Shown: positions 16,646-25,055 of the stretch, piece after piece
Numbering within the stretch: position 1 is the stretch's first letter
Layout of the letters: each line of letters opens with the position of its first letter
Source of the DNA: SAR86 cluster bacterium
Lineage (GTDB): Bacteria > Pseudomonadota > Gammaproteobacteria > Pseudomonadales > Pseudohongiellaceae
Length of the DNA: 43,007 bases
NCBI GenBank assembly: GCA_002402175.1
Contig: NVVJ01000004.1
Span: 5,633-48,639, forward strand
Direction: 5' to 3'
Notes under the pieces: generated by a model
Database searches by the model: none
Told to the model about the DNA's origin: nothing
The model's input: only the letters and a program-made list of their open reading frames with translations
Program-made: the position numbers and the translations under genes

Positions 16646-18955
16646 ATGACTGATACAGCAACACCTGACATTGAAATCGAGACTCCACCGGCACCTGCCC
16701 CTGAGCAACAGGACGAGTTTGTTACTCGCCTGTCTGGTATATATCAGCGCCTGAAATACAGCAAGAAACTTAAGGTGGGCATGAAGGAAGTTGAGGGGGA
16801 CTTGCTCGACTTGCTTGGCGTAAAATTATTTACTGTTTATCAGTCTGTGGACAATGGTAAAGAAATTCTCGCCAGCTTCAAAGGGGGCGATCCCGATGAC
16901 GATGACTCTGTAGAGATAAGGGTGCCATTTAGTCCAACCTCGCTAGCCGGTTACGTGGCGCTTAGCCAAAGAGCACTGGTTATCCGAAATGTATTAAACA
17001 GTGATGAGCTGATTGATATCCATCCTCGACTGCAGTTTGACAAGCGTTTCAGTGAAGCCAAAGGCTGGAAAGTTAAATCAATGATCATTGTACCCATCAA
17101 GGATGAAATCCTGTTGGGTGTTATGCAGCTGATTAATTTTGAAGGTGATAGAGATTTCAACAAGACCGATTTAAAGCACGCCATGATGGTCAGCCAGATG
17201 CTGGCGAAGCAGTTCCGTTCATCACTGCAAAGTACTCAGGGACCTTTCGATTACCTTGTACAAAAGAATAAGATTACCGCCGTTGAAATGGCCGAACTGC
17301 AAAACAGCGTGTCCTTGTATGGTGGCTCTGTTACTCGCAGTTTAATGGAAGAATTCAATATTGAAGCGGACACCATCGGTAAATCGCTGGAGCACTATTA
17401 CCGCGTTCCCTATATGAAATATGACTCAGAGCATGAGTTACCATTTGACCTTCTGGAAAATATTGGCGTGAGTTATTTGCGCAGCAATCTCTGGTTGCCC
17501 GTGGCGGGTGATAAAGAAGAAGCGGTAATTCTTATTGATGACCCTTCAGACTATCAGCGCATCATGGAAATACAGGGTGTGGTGAATGCCCGCAACTACG
17601 TTTTCAGGGTTGGGCTGCCAGAGCATATATTGCAATTTTTGCGCGGTGATGCTGACGCGGAAATGGAAGCCGGCTTTGAAGATGTATTTTCTACGCTTGG
17701 TGGTGAGGGCGGGATTGAAATCGATACCAGTAGTACTGATGACGAAGACGAAAGCCTTGCGGCTACGTCCGGCATCATTCAGTTGGTAAACCGAATCATT
17801 ACCGAAGCCGAGCGCCTCGGTGCTTCGGATATACATATTGAGCCTGGAAAAGACGAAGCACCTGGCGGCGTTAGAATCAGGGTAGATGGCATTTGCCGCG
17901 AATTATTGAAAGTTCCGAAAGAGCATTGCGCGGCGCTTATTGCACGCATCAAAGTTATATCAAGATTAGATATATCAGAGAAACGCCTGCCTCAGGATGG
18001 AAAGTGCAAACTTAAGATTCGCGGAAAAAAGGTCGAGCTTCGTGTTGCCACGGTGCCGACTGTGCAGGGTGAAAGCGCCGTACTTCGTATCCTTGCTGCT
18101 GGAAGCGCGCTACCGTTGAATAAGTTGAATCTGTCCCCTTCGCTCTACGATAAAATTATCGAGTTGTCTTCTCATCCCCATGGTTTGTTTCTTGTGGTGG
18201 GGCCTACCGGTTCGGGTAAAACGACTACCTTGCATGCCGTATTAGGACATATTAATAAGCCGGAACGTAAAATTTGGACGGCGGAAGATCCTGTAGAAAT
18301 TACCCAGCCTGGCCTGCAACAAGTACAGATGTTGCCAAAAATTAATTTTACTTTCGCCGCGGCGATGCGAGCGTTCTTGCGCGCAGACCCCGATGTGATT
18401 CTAATTGGTGAAATGCGTGATCACGAGACTGCCAGTATCGGCATAGAAGCTTCACTAACGGGTCACCTGGTTTTTTCCACGCTGCATACCAACTCAGCAC
18501 CAGAAACCATTACTCGATTACTTGATCTGGGCCTAGACCCGGTTAACTTCTCTGATGCTCTGTTGGGAGTTCTGGCCCAACGCTTGATGCGGACTCTTTG
18601 CGGAAAATGTAAGCAGTCCTATAAGCCTGACAGGAAAGAGCTGGATCAATTAATTAATGCATACGGCCCAGAAGATTTTAAGGACTTGGGTATTGATGAG
18701 GACAACATAGAGCTATGCGGTCCAATCGGATGCTCTGATTGTGGTGACACAGGCTACAAAGGCCGAACCGGTATTCATGAATTGCTGGTTGGCACCAACG
18801 AGCTACAGGCCATGATCTACAGAAAGGATGAATTGAGCCTGATTCGCGAGCAAGCGAAGAAAGACGGCATGCTTACGATGAAGCAAGATGCTATTGAGAA
18901 AATTTTCAATGGACTCAGTGATTACCAACAATTACTACGCGTGGTTGGTGAATAA
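16646..18955 (+). CDS. GAF-domain GspE/PilB-type secretion ATPase
   Basis: A 769-residue cytoplasmic ATPase of the type II secretion/type IV pilus family. Order: Pro-rich start; a GAF-like domain (about 40-190, P-I-K-D-E-I-L-L-G-V-M-Q-L-I-N); a GspE N-terminal-like domain (about 200-335); a linker rich in Asp/Glu/Ser/Thr; then the motor domain with Walker A V-G-P-T-G-S-G-K-T-T-T near 519, Asp box, Walker B D-P-D-V-I-L-I-G-E-M-R-D near 582, His box S-T-L-H-T-N, and a four-Cys zinc site (C-G-K-C near 652, C-x4-C-S-D-C near 692). No pilin, inner-membrane or secretin gene is near, so it is an orphan motor here. The GAF domain suggests regulation by a small ligand, which is inference. Confidence 0.9.
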   Translation: MTDTATPDIEIETPPAPAPEQQDEFVTRLSGIYQRLKYSKKLKVGMKEVEGDLLDLLGVKLFTVYQSVDNGKEILASFKGGDPDDDDSVEIRVPFSPTSLAGYVALSQRALVIRNVLNSDELIDIHPRLQFDKRFSEAKGWKVKSMIIVPIKDEILLGVMQLINFEGDRDFNKTDLKHAMMVSQMLAKQFRSSLQSTQGPFDYLVQKNKITAVEMAELQNSVSLYGGSVTRSLMEEFNIEADTIGKSLEHYYRVPYMKYDSEHELPFDLLENIGVSYLRSNLWLPVAGDKEEAVILIDDPSDYQRIMEIQGVVNARNYVFRVGLPEHILQFLRGDADAEMEAGFEDVFSTLGGEGGIEIDTSSTDDEDESLAATSGIIQLVNRIITEAERLGASDIHIEPGKDEAPGGVRIRVDGICRELLKVPKEHCAALIARIKVISRLDISEKRLPQDGKCKLKIRGKKVELRVATVPTVQGESAVLRILAAGSALPLNKLNLSPSLYDKIIELSSHPHGLFLVVGPTGSGKTTTLHAVLGHINKPERKIWTAEDPVEITQPGLQQVQMLPKINFTFAAAMRAFLRADPDVILIGEMRDHETASIGIEASLTGHLVFSTLHTNSAPETITRLLDLGLDPVNFSDALLGVLAQRLMRTLCGKCKQSYKPDRKELDQLINAYGPEDFKDLGIDEDNIELCGPIGCSDCGDTGYKGRTGIHELLVGTNELQAMIYRKDELSLIREQAKKDGMLTMKQDAIEKIFNGLSDYQQLLRVVGE

Positions 18956-19232
18956 AACCCTGACAGCAGCCCGGTATTAAAAAAACTCGCATTATTACCA
19001 CGAATTTCGTGGAAAATTGATGCCATAGTCAACTCCCAATCTACCTGCCTCAATCTTTAAATATTGCTTTTCCAAACGTGTGACATACCTCAGACTTGGT
19101 AAAGTGTCGGCTGGCGCACAATTGAGGTTTGACCCAGTTCAAAGTTTGAAGACTGGCTTGTCGCTTCGACCAAATCCTGCTCTATAGTGATATCCACCTA
19201 GTGAATAAGTTTATTACTTAAAAGGTGGCACT

Positions 19233-19556
19233 ATGGAACGACAAAAACATGCATTTAAACCGATTGCCTATGGTGTGATTATTTTCGTTACATTGGGTAT
19301 GGCAATTGCCAATGAAACTCTCTCTCGTTTTGGTCTGGAGAGTAACTATATCGCTGTGTTTTCTGTGGCGTTTATTCTTGTGGCGATTCTATTGAGCAAG
19401 AATTTAATCATGTTGGTGGTGGTGATTACTGGTGTGATTGCACTTAACCTTCCAGAAGCTTTACTGCTTCAATATCATTTAGACCGTGACGTGTTGTTAG
19501 CTGTAGTGTGTGCGGCGATTTTGGTGCCGTCGGTTTACGATTTATTTGCTAGCTAA
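19233..19556 (+). CDS. Small membrane protein, three predicted helices
   Basis: A 107-residue hydrophobic protein with three membrane stretches, about residues 9-26, 38-66 (long or a hairpin) and 85-103. No family recognised. The ribosome site AAAGGTGG lies just before the ATG, which fixes the start. It is flanked by a 277-base gap upstream, in which no further gene or clear promoter was found, and it converges on the gene at 19578-20036. Function unknown. Confidence 0.65.
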   Translation: MERQKHAFKPIAYGVIIFVTLGMAIANETLSRFGLESNYIAVFSVAFILVAILLSKNLIMLVVVITGVIALNLPEALLLQYHLDRDVLLAVVCAAILVPSVYDLFAS

Positions 19557-19577
19557 GATCGGGCGTCGTCGCCATTC

Positions 19578-20036
19578 TCACTCCTGTAGCAGTTGCGCCT
19601 GCACAGTGTAGGATTCAAATTGCCATTTGTCCTGCTCATAAATCATTGATATAAGCACGGTTGTGGAGCTATTAGAAAAGGTAAGGTCAAGCTCGTAATT
19701 TGCCTGTGCTGATTTCTGGTTCAGGGGGTTCGCCGACATATCAGTTGATCCAGTAATTGCGGTTATAGCGGCAAGCGGGCCTAGTGTGCGTAGAATGAAA
19801 GCAATGTATCCGTTAAAGGCTTCTTCTGACATCTCTCGAGAATAGCTCTTATGAGCATTATCAATCAGAAACTGGGCATTTGCCGTTGAGAAAATTGTCT
19901 GGGTGGTTGTTATTGCCAGTTGCTGGCTTGCATCGTCTATTTGGCTCTTGCGAAAAATACCCCAGCCCATAAGAACGGCAACTATCAACAAAATTAAGGT
20001 TAGAAGTAGAGTTAGTTTAGTAGATGTGTATTTCAT
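19578..20036 (-). CDS. Membrane-anchored protein of unknown function
   Basis: A 152-residue protein with an N-terminal membrane anchor or uncleaved signal (residues 8-28, T-L-L-L-T-L-I-L-L-I-V-A-V-L-M-G-W-G) and a soluble, probably periplasmic, domain. The C-terminal part ends in alternating strands, Y-E-L-D-L-T-F-S-N-S-S-T-T-V-L-I-S-M-I-Y-E-Q-D-K-W-Q-F-E-S-Y, a pattern seen in NTF2-like/cystatin-like periplasmic domains such as DUF4019/DUF4864, but I cannot assign it firmly. It lies convergent with the small membrane protein gene 21 bases away. Confidence 0.6.
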   Translation of the reverse strand: MKYTSTKLTLLLTLILLIVAVLMGWGIFRKSQIDDASQQLAITTTQTIFSTANAQFLIDNAHKSYSREMSEEAFNGYIAFILRTLGPLAAITAITGSTDMSANPLNQKSAQANYELDLTFSNSSTTVLISMIYEQDKWQFESYTVQAQLLQE

Positions 20037-20566
20037 CTGATTCCAGGGCTAAATTGCTAATAGGAACGAACGGTATTATAGGTCAAAAAACTTCAATAAA
20101 AACAGTGATGAACAGGGGGTATTATTTTCAAAAATACGTTTATCTCGATAATTTATGCACAAAAATGACATCGTCGTCACAATACCCTAGAAATACGCAT
20201 GTATTATTTTAGATCAATACTTCCATAACCTCTAAGCTGTTGAATATATTGAATATTTATCATTGGTTAAAAAATGATCAAATTGTCTCATACAAGCGTA
20301 ATTTCGAGCTTTGCGGCAAATTTCTATGATTTATGCACTGACTTATCCACAGATTCTGTGGAAAAAAATAAATCGAATTGGATATGAAAATTCTCTGCTC
20401 TCTCAAGGGCTTATCTAAGGTAGCTTGAGAGATTCTGAGCATAACACTGTAAGTGGCTATTTTCTCTCATCGACAATCATGTACTCTAATCTTTGAATAT
20501 TGAGATTCTTCACGTTGATGTAATGTGATACCTTTATCTCTATTGTTCTAACTAAAACAGGTTTAC
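20037..20566. other. AT-rich intergenic region with DnaA-box-like sites
   Basis: This 530-base gap holds no gene I can support. It has sites fitting the DnaA box TTATNCACA: TTATGCACA at 20153-20161, TTATCCACA at 20343-20351, a one-off TTATGCACT at 20331-20339, and an inverted TGTGGAAAA (near-match) at 20357-20365, which with the second forms a palindrome. Stretches of A/T around 20210-20280 would melt easily. No dnaA, dnaN, gidA or parA lies nearby, so this is not shown to be an origin; a DnaA-binding control region is possible. Confidence 0.4.
20399..20432. promoter_or_regulatory. Inverted repeat upstream of the gene at 20567
   Basis: TCTCTCAAG and CTTGAGAGA form a perfect 9-base stem with a 16-base loop, 135 bases before the next gene's start. 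No T-run follows, so it is more likely an operator or leader hairpin than a terminator. Confidence 0.3.
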
Positions 20567-21202
20567 ATGATTGAGTTAACCGCCGAAATACCGTTTTTAT
20601 GGCGACTGGGCGCTGAGAGTAGCGAAGGTTACTGTTCTGTATCAATGGTTGTTCCCAGCCCTCCTGAAATGTCTGTTAAAGATCTGACAATCGAAACCAG
20701 CGTAGTAAGTTTATCGTCCGATAGTACTCGCTCGGAAAAAGAAGAAACTCTGGAATGGAATCAGGATGACATCAGTCTGTTTCTTAAGTTGGTCAATCAA
20801 AAGCGTTTGAATCGAAAACAACCGATGTCCGATACGGTGCGTATCGACCTGACTGATCCTAATATCATCGACATAATTCATATTGTTGCGGCAGCCGGTT
20901 TTGGGGTTGCTTTTACATCCTATGGTTTACTTAATAAATCCGATGCTTATTTCCCTGTTCACAGTTGTGAAATTGGAGCGTTAGCGTCGCTGAATACAGT
21001 CATTGGATTCAAGCCCTGTATTGTTGTGGACATTGAAGATGACGACGTAGTTTGCGTATTGCTGGAAGACATTGATGTCTGCGCAACTGACGAATACGAT
21101 CGACTTACCCGCCACGACCTTCTGCTTGTTAAAAGTGGGGATATGCTACATCCGGAATTTGCTGAAGATAAAGCTAAGCCTGAGAGTGCAATACTTCATT
21201 AG
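20567..21202 (+). CDS. Soluble protein of unknown function
   Basis: A 211-residue acidic protein without signal or membrane segment. The first 75 residues include a Ser/Thr/Glu-rich stretch; from about residue 85 it looks folded, with V-R-I-D-L-T-D-P-N-I-I-D-I-I-H-I-V-A-A-A-G-F-G-V-A-F, a central Y-F-P-V-H-S-C-E-I-G and the strongly acidic V-V-D-I-E-D-D-D-V-V-C-V-L-L-E-D-I-D-V-C. I recognise no family. Weak ribosome site (CAGG six bases before the ATG). It stands alone: AT-rich gap upstream, palindromic repeat downstream. Confidence 0.6.
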   Translation: MIELTAEIPFLWRLGAESSEGYCSVSMVVPSPPEMSVKDLTIETSVVSLSSDSTRSEKEETLEWNQDDISLFLKLVNQKRLNRKQPMSDTVRIDLTDPNIIDIIHIVAAAGFGVAFTSYGLLNKSDAYFPVHSCEIGALASLNTVIGFKPCIVVDIEDDDVVCVLLEDIDVCATDEYDRLTRHDLLLVKSGDMLHPEFAEDKAKPESAILH

Positions 21203-21246
21203 TAAGCCTCGGGTTATTTTCGCCCACCGCGATACTCAAGCAACAG

Positions 21247-21420
21247 AATTGAAGTTTGCAGGGAATGACTTGTAGATAGCTGATGCGAGTGCCGGGGCTT
21301 GGGAAGGGGTACTGTTTTTCCGTTCCATTGGGCCATCCCTGGCCCTCCCGCGCTCCATCCCTGGGCGCTAGTCACTACAAAACAGCACCCCTTGCCAATC
21401 CCCTGTCGAGTTCAGTATTT
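21247..21420. repeat. Dispersed palindromic repeat, copy A
   Basis: About 174 bases that recur at 31824-31998. The 110-base core differs at about two positions between copies; the outer left flank is less alike. Arms at 21294-21319 and 21377-21405 are near-perfect inverted repeats (GGGGCTTGGGAAGGGG and its complement). The centre holds GGGCCATCCCTGGCCC and a second CCATCCCTGG, so a branched hairpin can form. No gene inside. It fits a MITE-like or REP-like intergenic element. Here it lies between the stop of the gene ending at 21202 and the thiolase stop. Confidence 0.85.
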
Positions 21421-21439
21421 AATGGGGATATCTCAGTTT

Positions 21440-22624
21440 TTAGTAAACTTCGAATAACCCTGCAGCGCCCATTCCGCCGCCTACACACATAGTGCAGACA
21501 ACATATTTAGCACCGCGACGTTTACCTTCGATCAACGCATGACCAACCATGCGCGCACCACTCATGCCGTAAGGATGGCCTATGGAGATAGCGCCGCCGT
21601 TAACATTAAGCAGTTCACCAGGAATGCCCAAAGTATCACGGCAGTAGATAACCTGCACGGCAAACGCTTCGTTAAGTTCCCAAAGGCCAATATCTTCCAT
21701 TTTGAGATTATTACGTTCCAGGAGTTTTGGGATTGCAAACACTGGACCGATTCCCATTTCGTCAGGCTCCAGCCCGGCAATGGCCATGCCGCGATAAGCA
21801 CCTAATGGCTCAAGGCCTTTCTGTTCGGCAAGTTTGCTGTCCATAATTACCGAGGCCGAGGCTCCGTCAGAAAGTTGGCTAGCATTGCCTGCGGTGATTA
21901 CTCCGCCTTCGAATACAGGCTTGAGACCTTGCAGTCCTTCGAGGGTAGTTGTTGGTCGATTGCCTTCATCTTTTTCTAGCAAAGTGTCGTGAACGCTTTG
22001 CTGTTTTGTTTCCTTGTCGGTGAACAACATCTTTGATGCCATGGGTACAATTTCGTCATCAAAGGCGCCGGCTAGTTGTGCAGCGGCAGTTCGTTGCTGG
22101 CTCTGAAACGCATACTCGTCTTGTGCATCTCTGGAAATGTTGTAGCGTTTTGCGACAATTTCGGCAGTCTCTAACATCGACATATAGGCATGCTGAGATT
22201 TTGCAATTACGGCAGGGTCCTGCGCGCGGTAACCATTACGGTGTTCGTTTTGTACAAGAGAAATAGACTCTAAACCTCCCCCTACAACAATTGGCATGCC
22301 GTCGCATATTACCTGCTTGGCGGCGGTGGCAATCGCCATCATGCCGGAGGCGCATTGTCGGTCCATACTCATACCGGCAACAGAACTTGGTAGGCCTGCG
22401 GCTACGCCAGCAGTGCGTCCAATGTTCTGGCCCGATGAACCCTGTTGCATGGCACAACCCATTATTACGTCATCAACTTCGCCCGGCTCAATACCAGCAC
22501 GTTTAACCGCTTCGGCGATAGCGTGCCCACCCAGGCTGGGGGCGTCTGTGTCATTAAAGGCGCCACGATAGCCTTTGCCTATGGGGGTTCTGGCGGTAGA
22601 TACGATTACTGCTTCTTTTGTCAT
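21440..22624 (-). CDS. Acetyl-CoA C-acyltransferase (thiolase)
   Basis: A 394-residue thiolase that joins or cleaves acyl-CoA and acetyl-CoA in beta-oxidation or related pathways. The nucleophilic Cys91 is in [28 protein letters not shown] carries the catalytic His, and C-V-G-G-G-M-G-A-A near the C-terminus carries the second Cys. Length and motifs fit the degradative FadA/AtoB type. ATG 22624 is chosen because GGAG lies 6 bases before it; an ATG four codons upstream contains that ribosome site. It starts 22 bases after the UGSC selenoprotein gene and is likely cotranscribed with it. Confidence 0.93.
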   Translation of the reverse strand: MTKEAVIVSTARTPIGKGYRGAFNDTDAPSLGGHAIAEAVKRAGIEPGEVDDVIMGCAMQQGSSGQNIGRTAGVAAGLPSSVAGMSMDRQCASGMMAIATAAKQVICDGMPIVVGGGLESISLVQNEHRNGYRAQDPAVIAKSQHAYMSMLETAEIVAKRYNISRDAQDEYAFQSQQRTAAAQLAGAFDDEIVPMASKMLFTDKETKQQSVHDTLLEKDEGNRPTTTLEGLQGLKPVFEGGVITAGNASQLSDGASASVIMDSKLAEQKGLEPLGAYRGMAIAGLEPDEMGIGPVFAIPKLLERNNLKMEDIGLWELNEAFAVQVIYCRDTLGIPGELLNVNGGAISIGHPYGMSGARMVGHALIEGKRRGAKYVVCTMCVGGGMGAAGLFEVY

Positions 22625-22646
22625 TCCAATCTCCATCGATGTAATA

Positions 22647-23177
22647 TTAATCAGTTGTTTCGCAAATCAATGCAGTGACTGCATCGATTGAATTTTTGGC
22701 CAGCTCCACCATCTCCGCATCGGTTCGATCCTGAATGGGGTGGGGAATAAAGACACTGGCGGGTTTTATTCCAAGCGATTTGCCCTGCGCCGCGGCTGCG
22801 TCTATAAATTCGCAGGAGGCTATAAATCCTGAGGGTAAGCCTCTGCTTTCAAGGTCCATGATGTCATGCAAACTGCACGAGGTACATGAGCCTCAATCGG
22901 CCAGCCCTTCAATTACTGCATCGCACTCTGTGCTTATTTTCTGGGTAAGCTCAAGCGGTGCAATTCTGGCAAACGTTGGTTTTGCGTAGCGCTTAACCGT
23001 GGCACCTGCATCTATTAAGAATTTCTCTACTTCGTCGAGAAATTCTTTGCCTCGCGGCTTGGATATGTCTAGTAGCCCAATAGTGGCACCTGCAAGGCTT
23101 GAGAGTCTGGGTAATAGCTGACGCTCAGAAGGTTGCAGTTCTGCCGTGGGATCAAGCAAGCTTGTTTGACTGCTCAT
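22647..23177 (-). CDS. UGSC-family selenoprotein with in-frame TGA (Sec95)
   Basis: Two same-frame open stretches are split only by one TGA (22895-22893). Read through, they give 176 residues with A-V-I-E-G-L-A-D-U95-G-S-C98-T-S-C101-S-L-H-D-I-M, which is the U-G-S-C motif that defines the UGSC (seleno)protein family; other members have Cys at this place. No homology break occurs at the TGA, and the part after it lacks its own ribosome site. A SECIS-like hairpin follows at once. Start ATG 23177 has GGAGG 7 bases upstream. The protein is soluble, probably a thiol/selenol redox protein; reaction unknown. It follows the thioredoxin-like fusion gene by 77 bases. Automatic callers would split or truncate it. 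Confidence 0.88.
22857..22895 (-). promoter_or_regulatory. UGA-Sec codon and bacterial SECIS-like hairpin
   Basis: Counting from the base after TGA, TCGTGCA (13-19) pairs with TGCATGA (23-29) around a GTT loop (20-22); CATG at 5-8 can pair with CATG at 33-36 below an internal loop. The apical G at position 20 lies within the spacing known for SelB-bound bacterial SECIS elements, and the TGCAG...TGCA top resembles the E. coli fdhF hairpin as I remember it. Folding energy was not computed. Confidence 0.6.
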
Positions 23178-23254
23178 GTTTATCCTCCATTGATAATTAA
23201 TCAATAAATAATAGTTAATCTCTAAGTAATGTTAAGTAATGCACTTAGTCTTTC

Positions 23255-24700
23255 TTACAGCTTTTGCGAAACAATCTGGCTGCCACGTTCTCCCGAGGCA
23301 ACCCAGCCACTAATTATCGCAGAAAATAAACCTGCGGTTCCGCCAGTGGTAACAAGATGAAGTCCGTCATCTCTGAATTTGTTTAACATTTTTTCCTTAA
23401 ACTTATCAGGCATTCCTTCTGCTATGCCATTTGCACCTCGTACCAGTTCGGCGCCAGGTGTAAGCAACTCTTTATATAGAGCTTCCTTAACATCGGACTT
23501 TGACCAGCCACCTTGTCTGAATACTCGGCGATGCTCCGGACAAATCACCAAAATAGCATCGGCGAGGCCAAATATTTTTGTGTTAGCTACACTTCTTAAA
23601 CTTTGTGCCATGCTTTTCGCCAAAGACGCTGGTTCGCGCGACTGCTGGTCGAGAATGGGCTGCAATCCATCGCCGGCAAACAGACTGACTACGGAATCAT
23701 TGCGCTGAAAACCTCTGTCCATAGCCAGGCTGGCCCAGTCTTCATCGCTTTCATCTTCGGCGAAGCAATAAGTATACTTACCTGGGTTTCCCATCGTGGC
23801 TCTGTCTATACCACCGGGAACGCCGCCGCCTATGTTTCGAATCACTAACTGTAAGGCTCGGCCAATCGTAGCATTGGCTCGATTGCCTTGCCCCAGTGCA
23901 TTAACTCCGGAGTTCATTCCAATCTGTTTGGCTATTGGCCCGCTGACCACCATTACTGGCGATGAAAAATAAGTCGTACAAAGTAGGCCGTGCATACAGA
24001 AGCGATCTTGTAGGGCGGCTTCAACTGATGCAATAACCAGAGGAAAATATTCAGGCTTGCAACCAGCCATTACTGCGTTGATCGCTAGTTTTTCAATGCT
24101 GCAAGGAACATAATCCGGTGGTACACGACCAATGACTTCATCGGCTTCGCGCTCGCTGCCGTTTATCATCCGCATAACTCTCAGAGCGGTAGGGGGTACA
24201 ACAGGAAGCCCATCGCTCCAACCTCTATCGAAACAGGCTTCCATAATATCTTCAGATTCGGCTAGCTCTATTTTTCTGGCTTTTAGCAGATGAGTGTCAA
24301 ATCTTAAGGCGAGTACTTCTTCCATACCCGGGTCCTGAGTTTTAGACCCACAGCCTGGTTTGAAATCTATTAGCTTGGCGCCTAGGTCATTAATGCCTGT
24401 GAACTCTTGCCACTGCTGTTTGTCCCATCCAACTATTCTTGACTCTTCTTTGCCATCACTATTCAGCCGAATCAGGGTAGGGACAATTTCGATTGTATTT
24501 TTATAAGAGAATTCTAATTGAGTATCATCAATCAGATTGGCAACGTTTTTTGGAAAAGACGCATCGTCCTGAACATACACAGTAAGACTAGTAACAGAAC
24601 CTTCGGTCAAATTATTGATCATAGGTTCGATTAAGGCGCAGGTTGGACAATCTTTCTTTACTACAAGAGCGTAGCTGCTGGATGAAGTTGACTGGTTCAA
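23255..24700 (-). CDS. Thioredoxin-like fusion protein associated with UGSC protein
   Basis: A 481-residue soluble protein. Residues about 10-105 look like a thioredoxin fold with the redox pair C-P-T-C in V-K-K-D-C-P-T-C-A-L-I, then V-P-T-L-I-R-L (cis-Pro loop). The rest (about 145-480) starts with A-C-F-D-R-G-W-S-D-G-L-P-V-V-P-P-T, a motif I recognise from proteins linked or fused to UGSC proteins, and has conserved-looking Cys (P-C-S-I-E-K, A-G-C-K-P, F-C-M-H-G-L-L-C) and G-I-D-R-A-T-M-G-N-P-G-K-Y. Function unknown; redox partner of the selenoprotein is likely. TTG 24700 is chosen (GAGG 8 bases upstream, start just after the previous stop); a TTG at 24727 is the alternative. Confidence 0.8.
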   Translation of the reverse strand: MNQSTSSSSYALVVKKDCPTCALIEPMINNLTEGSVTSLTVYVQDDASFPKNVANLIDDTQLEFSYKNTIEIVPTLIRLNSDGKEESRIVGWDKQQWQEFTGINDLGAKLIDFKPGCGSKTQDPGMEEVLALRFDTHLLKARKIELAESEDIMEACFDRGWSDGLPVVPPTALRVMRMINGSEREADEVIGRVPPDYVPCSIEKLAINAVMAGCKPEYFPLVIASVEAALQDRFCMHGLLCTTYFSSPVMVVSGPIAKQIGMNSGVNALGQGNRANATIGRALQLVIRNIGGGVPGGIDRATMGNPGKYTYCFAEDESDEDWASLAMDRGFQRNDSVVSLFAGDGLQPILDQQSREPASLAKSMAQSLRSVANTKIFGLADAILVICPEHRRVFRQGGWSKSDVKEALYKELLTPGAELVRGANGIAEGMPDKFKEKMLNKFRDDGLHLVTTGGTAGLFSAIISGWVASGERGSQIVSQKL

Positions 24701-24710
24701 TAGGATGTCC

Positions 24711-25055
24711 TCAATAGACAAAACCAAGTGTACAGACCCCGGTCAGAATATTGATGATCATAAACACCGAAGATGTTCTCGACATCACTTTCCACAATTG
24801 CGGGCCTTTATAGGCAGCTCGTATTCCGATTATTAAAATTACCGTATATGCCATCATTAGGGCAATCATCACAAGATAGGCAATCCACTGTTCATTGTTA
24901 ACAGCCCGGCTGCCGAATATAAAAAAAGCGCCGGCGCCGAGGAAGTAAAAAGCCCAGTATGTTGTAGCCAGACCGAATTCACCGCTCAACAACCTGACCA
25001 CAAACGAGCGCTGCCCTTGTGTGCTGGTATTCACTGCTTGATCTGATTCGCTCAT
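24711..25055 (-). CDS. Small integral membrane protein, first gene of the UGSC cluster
   Basis: A 114-residue protein with three hydrophobic stretches: about residues 30-48, 57-82 and 95-114. No family recognised. ATG 25055 is preferred to an in-frame ATG at 25130 because GGGG lies about 9 bases upstream and the extra N-terminus looks unrelated. Its TGA overlaps the ribosome site of the thioredoxin-like gene, so the two are translationally linked; it may anchor or feed electrons to that system, which is inference. Confidence 0.65.
   Translation of the reverse strand: MSESDQAVNTSTQGQRSFVVRLLSGEFGLATTYWAFYFLGAGAFFIFGSRAVNNEQWIAYLVMIALMMAYTVILIIGIRAAYKGPQLWKVMSRTSSVFMIINILTGVCTLGFVY

Noticed and set aside
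20343..20365. Hairpin at TTATCCACA...TGTGGAAAA as terminator
   Set aside because: On the plus strand it is followed by A, not T, and no gene ends just before it on either strand; it is better read as two opposed DnaA-box-like sites.
21539..22571. Several plus-strand open frames inside the thiolase gene
   Set aside because: All lie opposite a well-conserved thiolase and have no ribosome sites or family motifs.
22647..22871. Separate small gene of 74 codons after the TGA
   Set aside because: Its first codon is TTG with no ribosome site, and it continues the same frame and family as the part before the TGA; reading both as one selenoprotein explains more.
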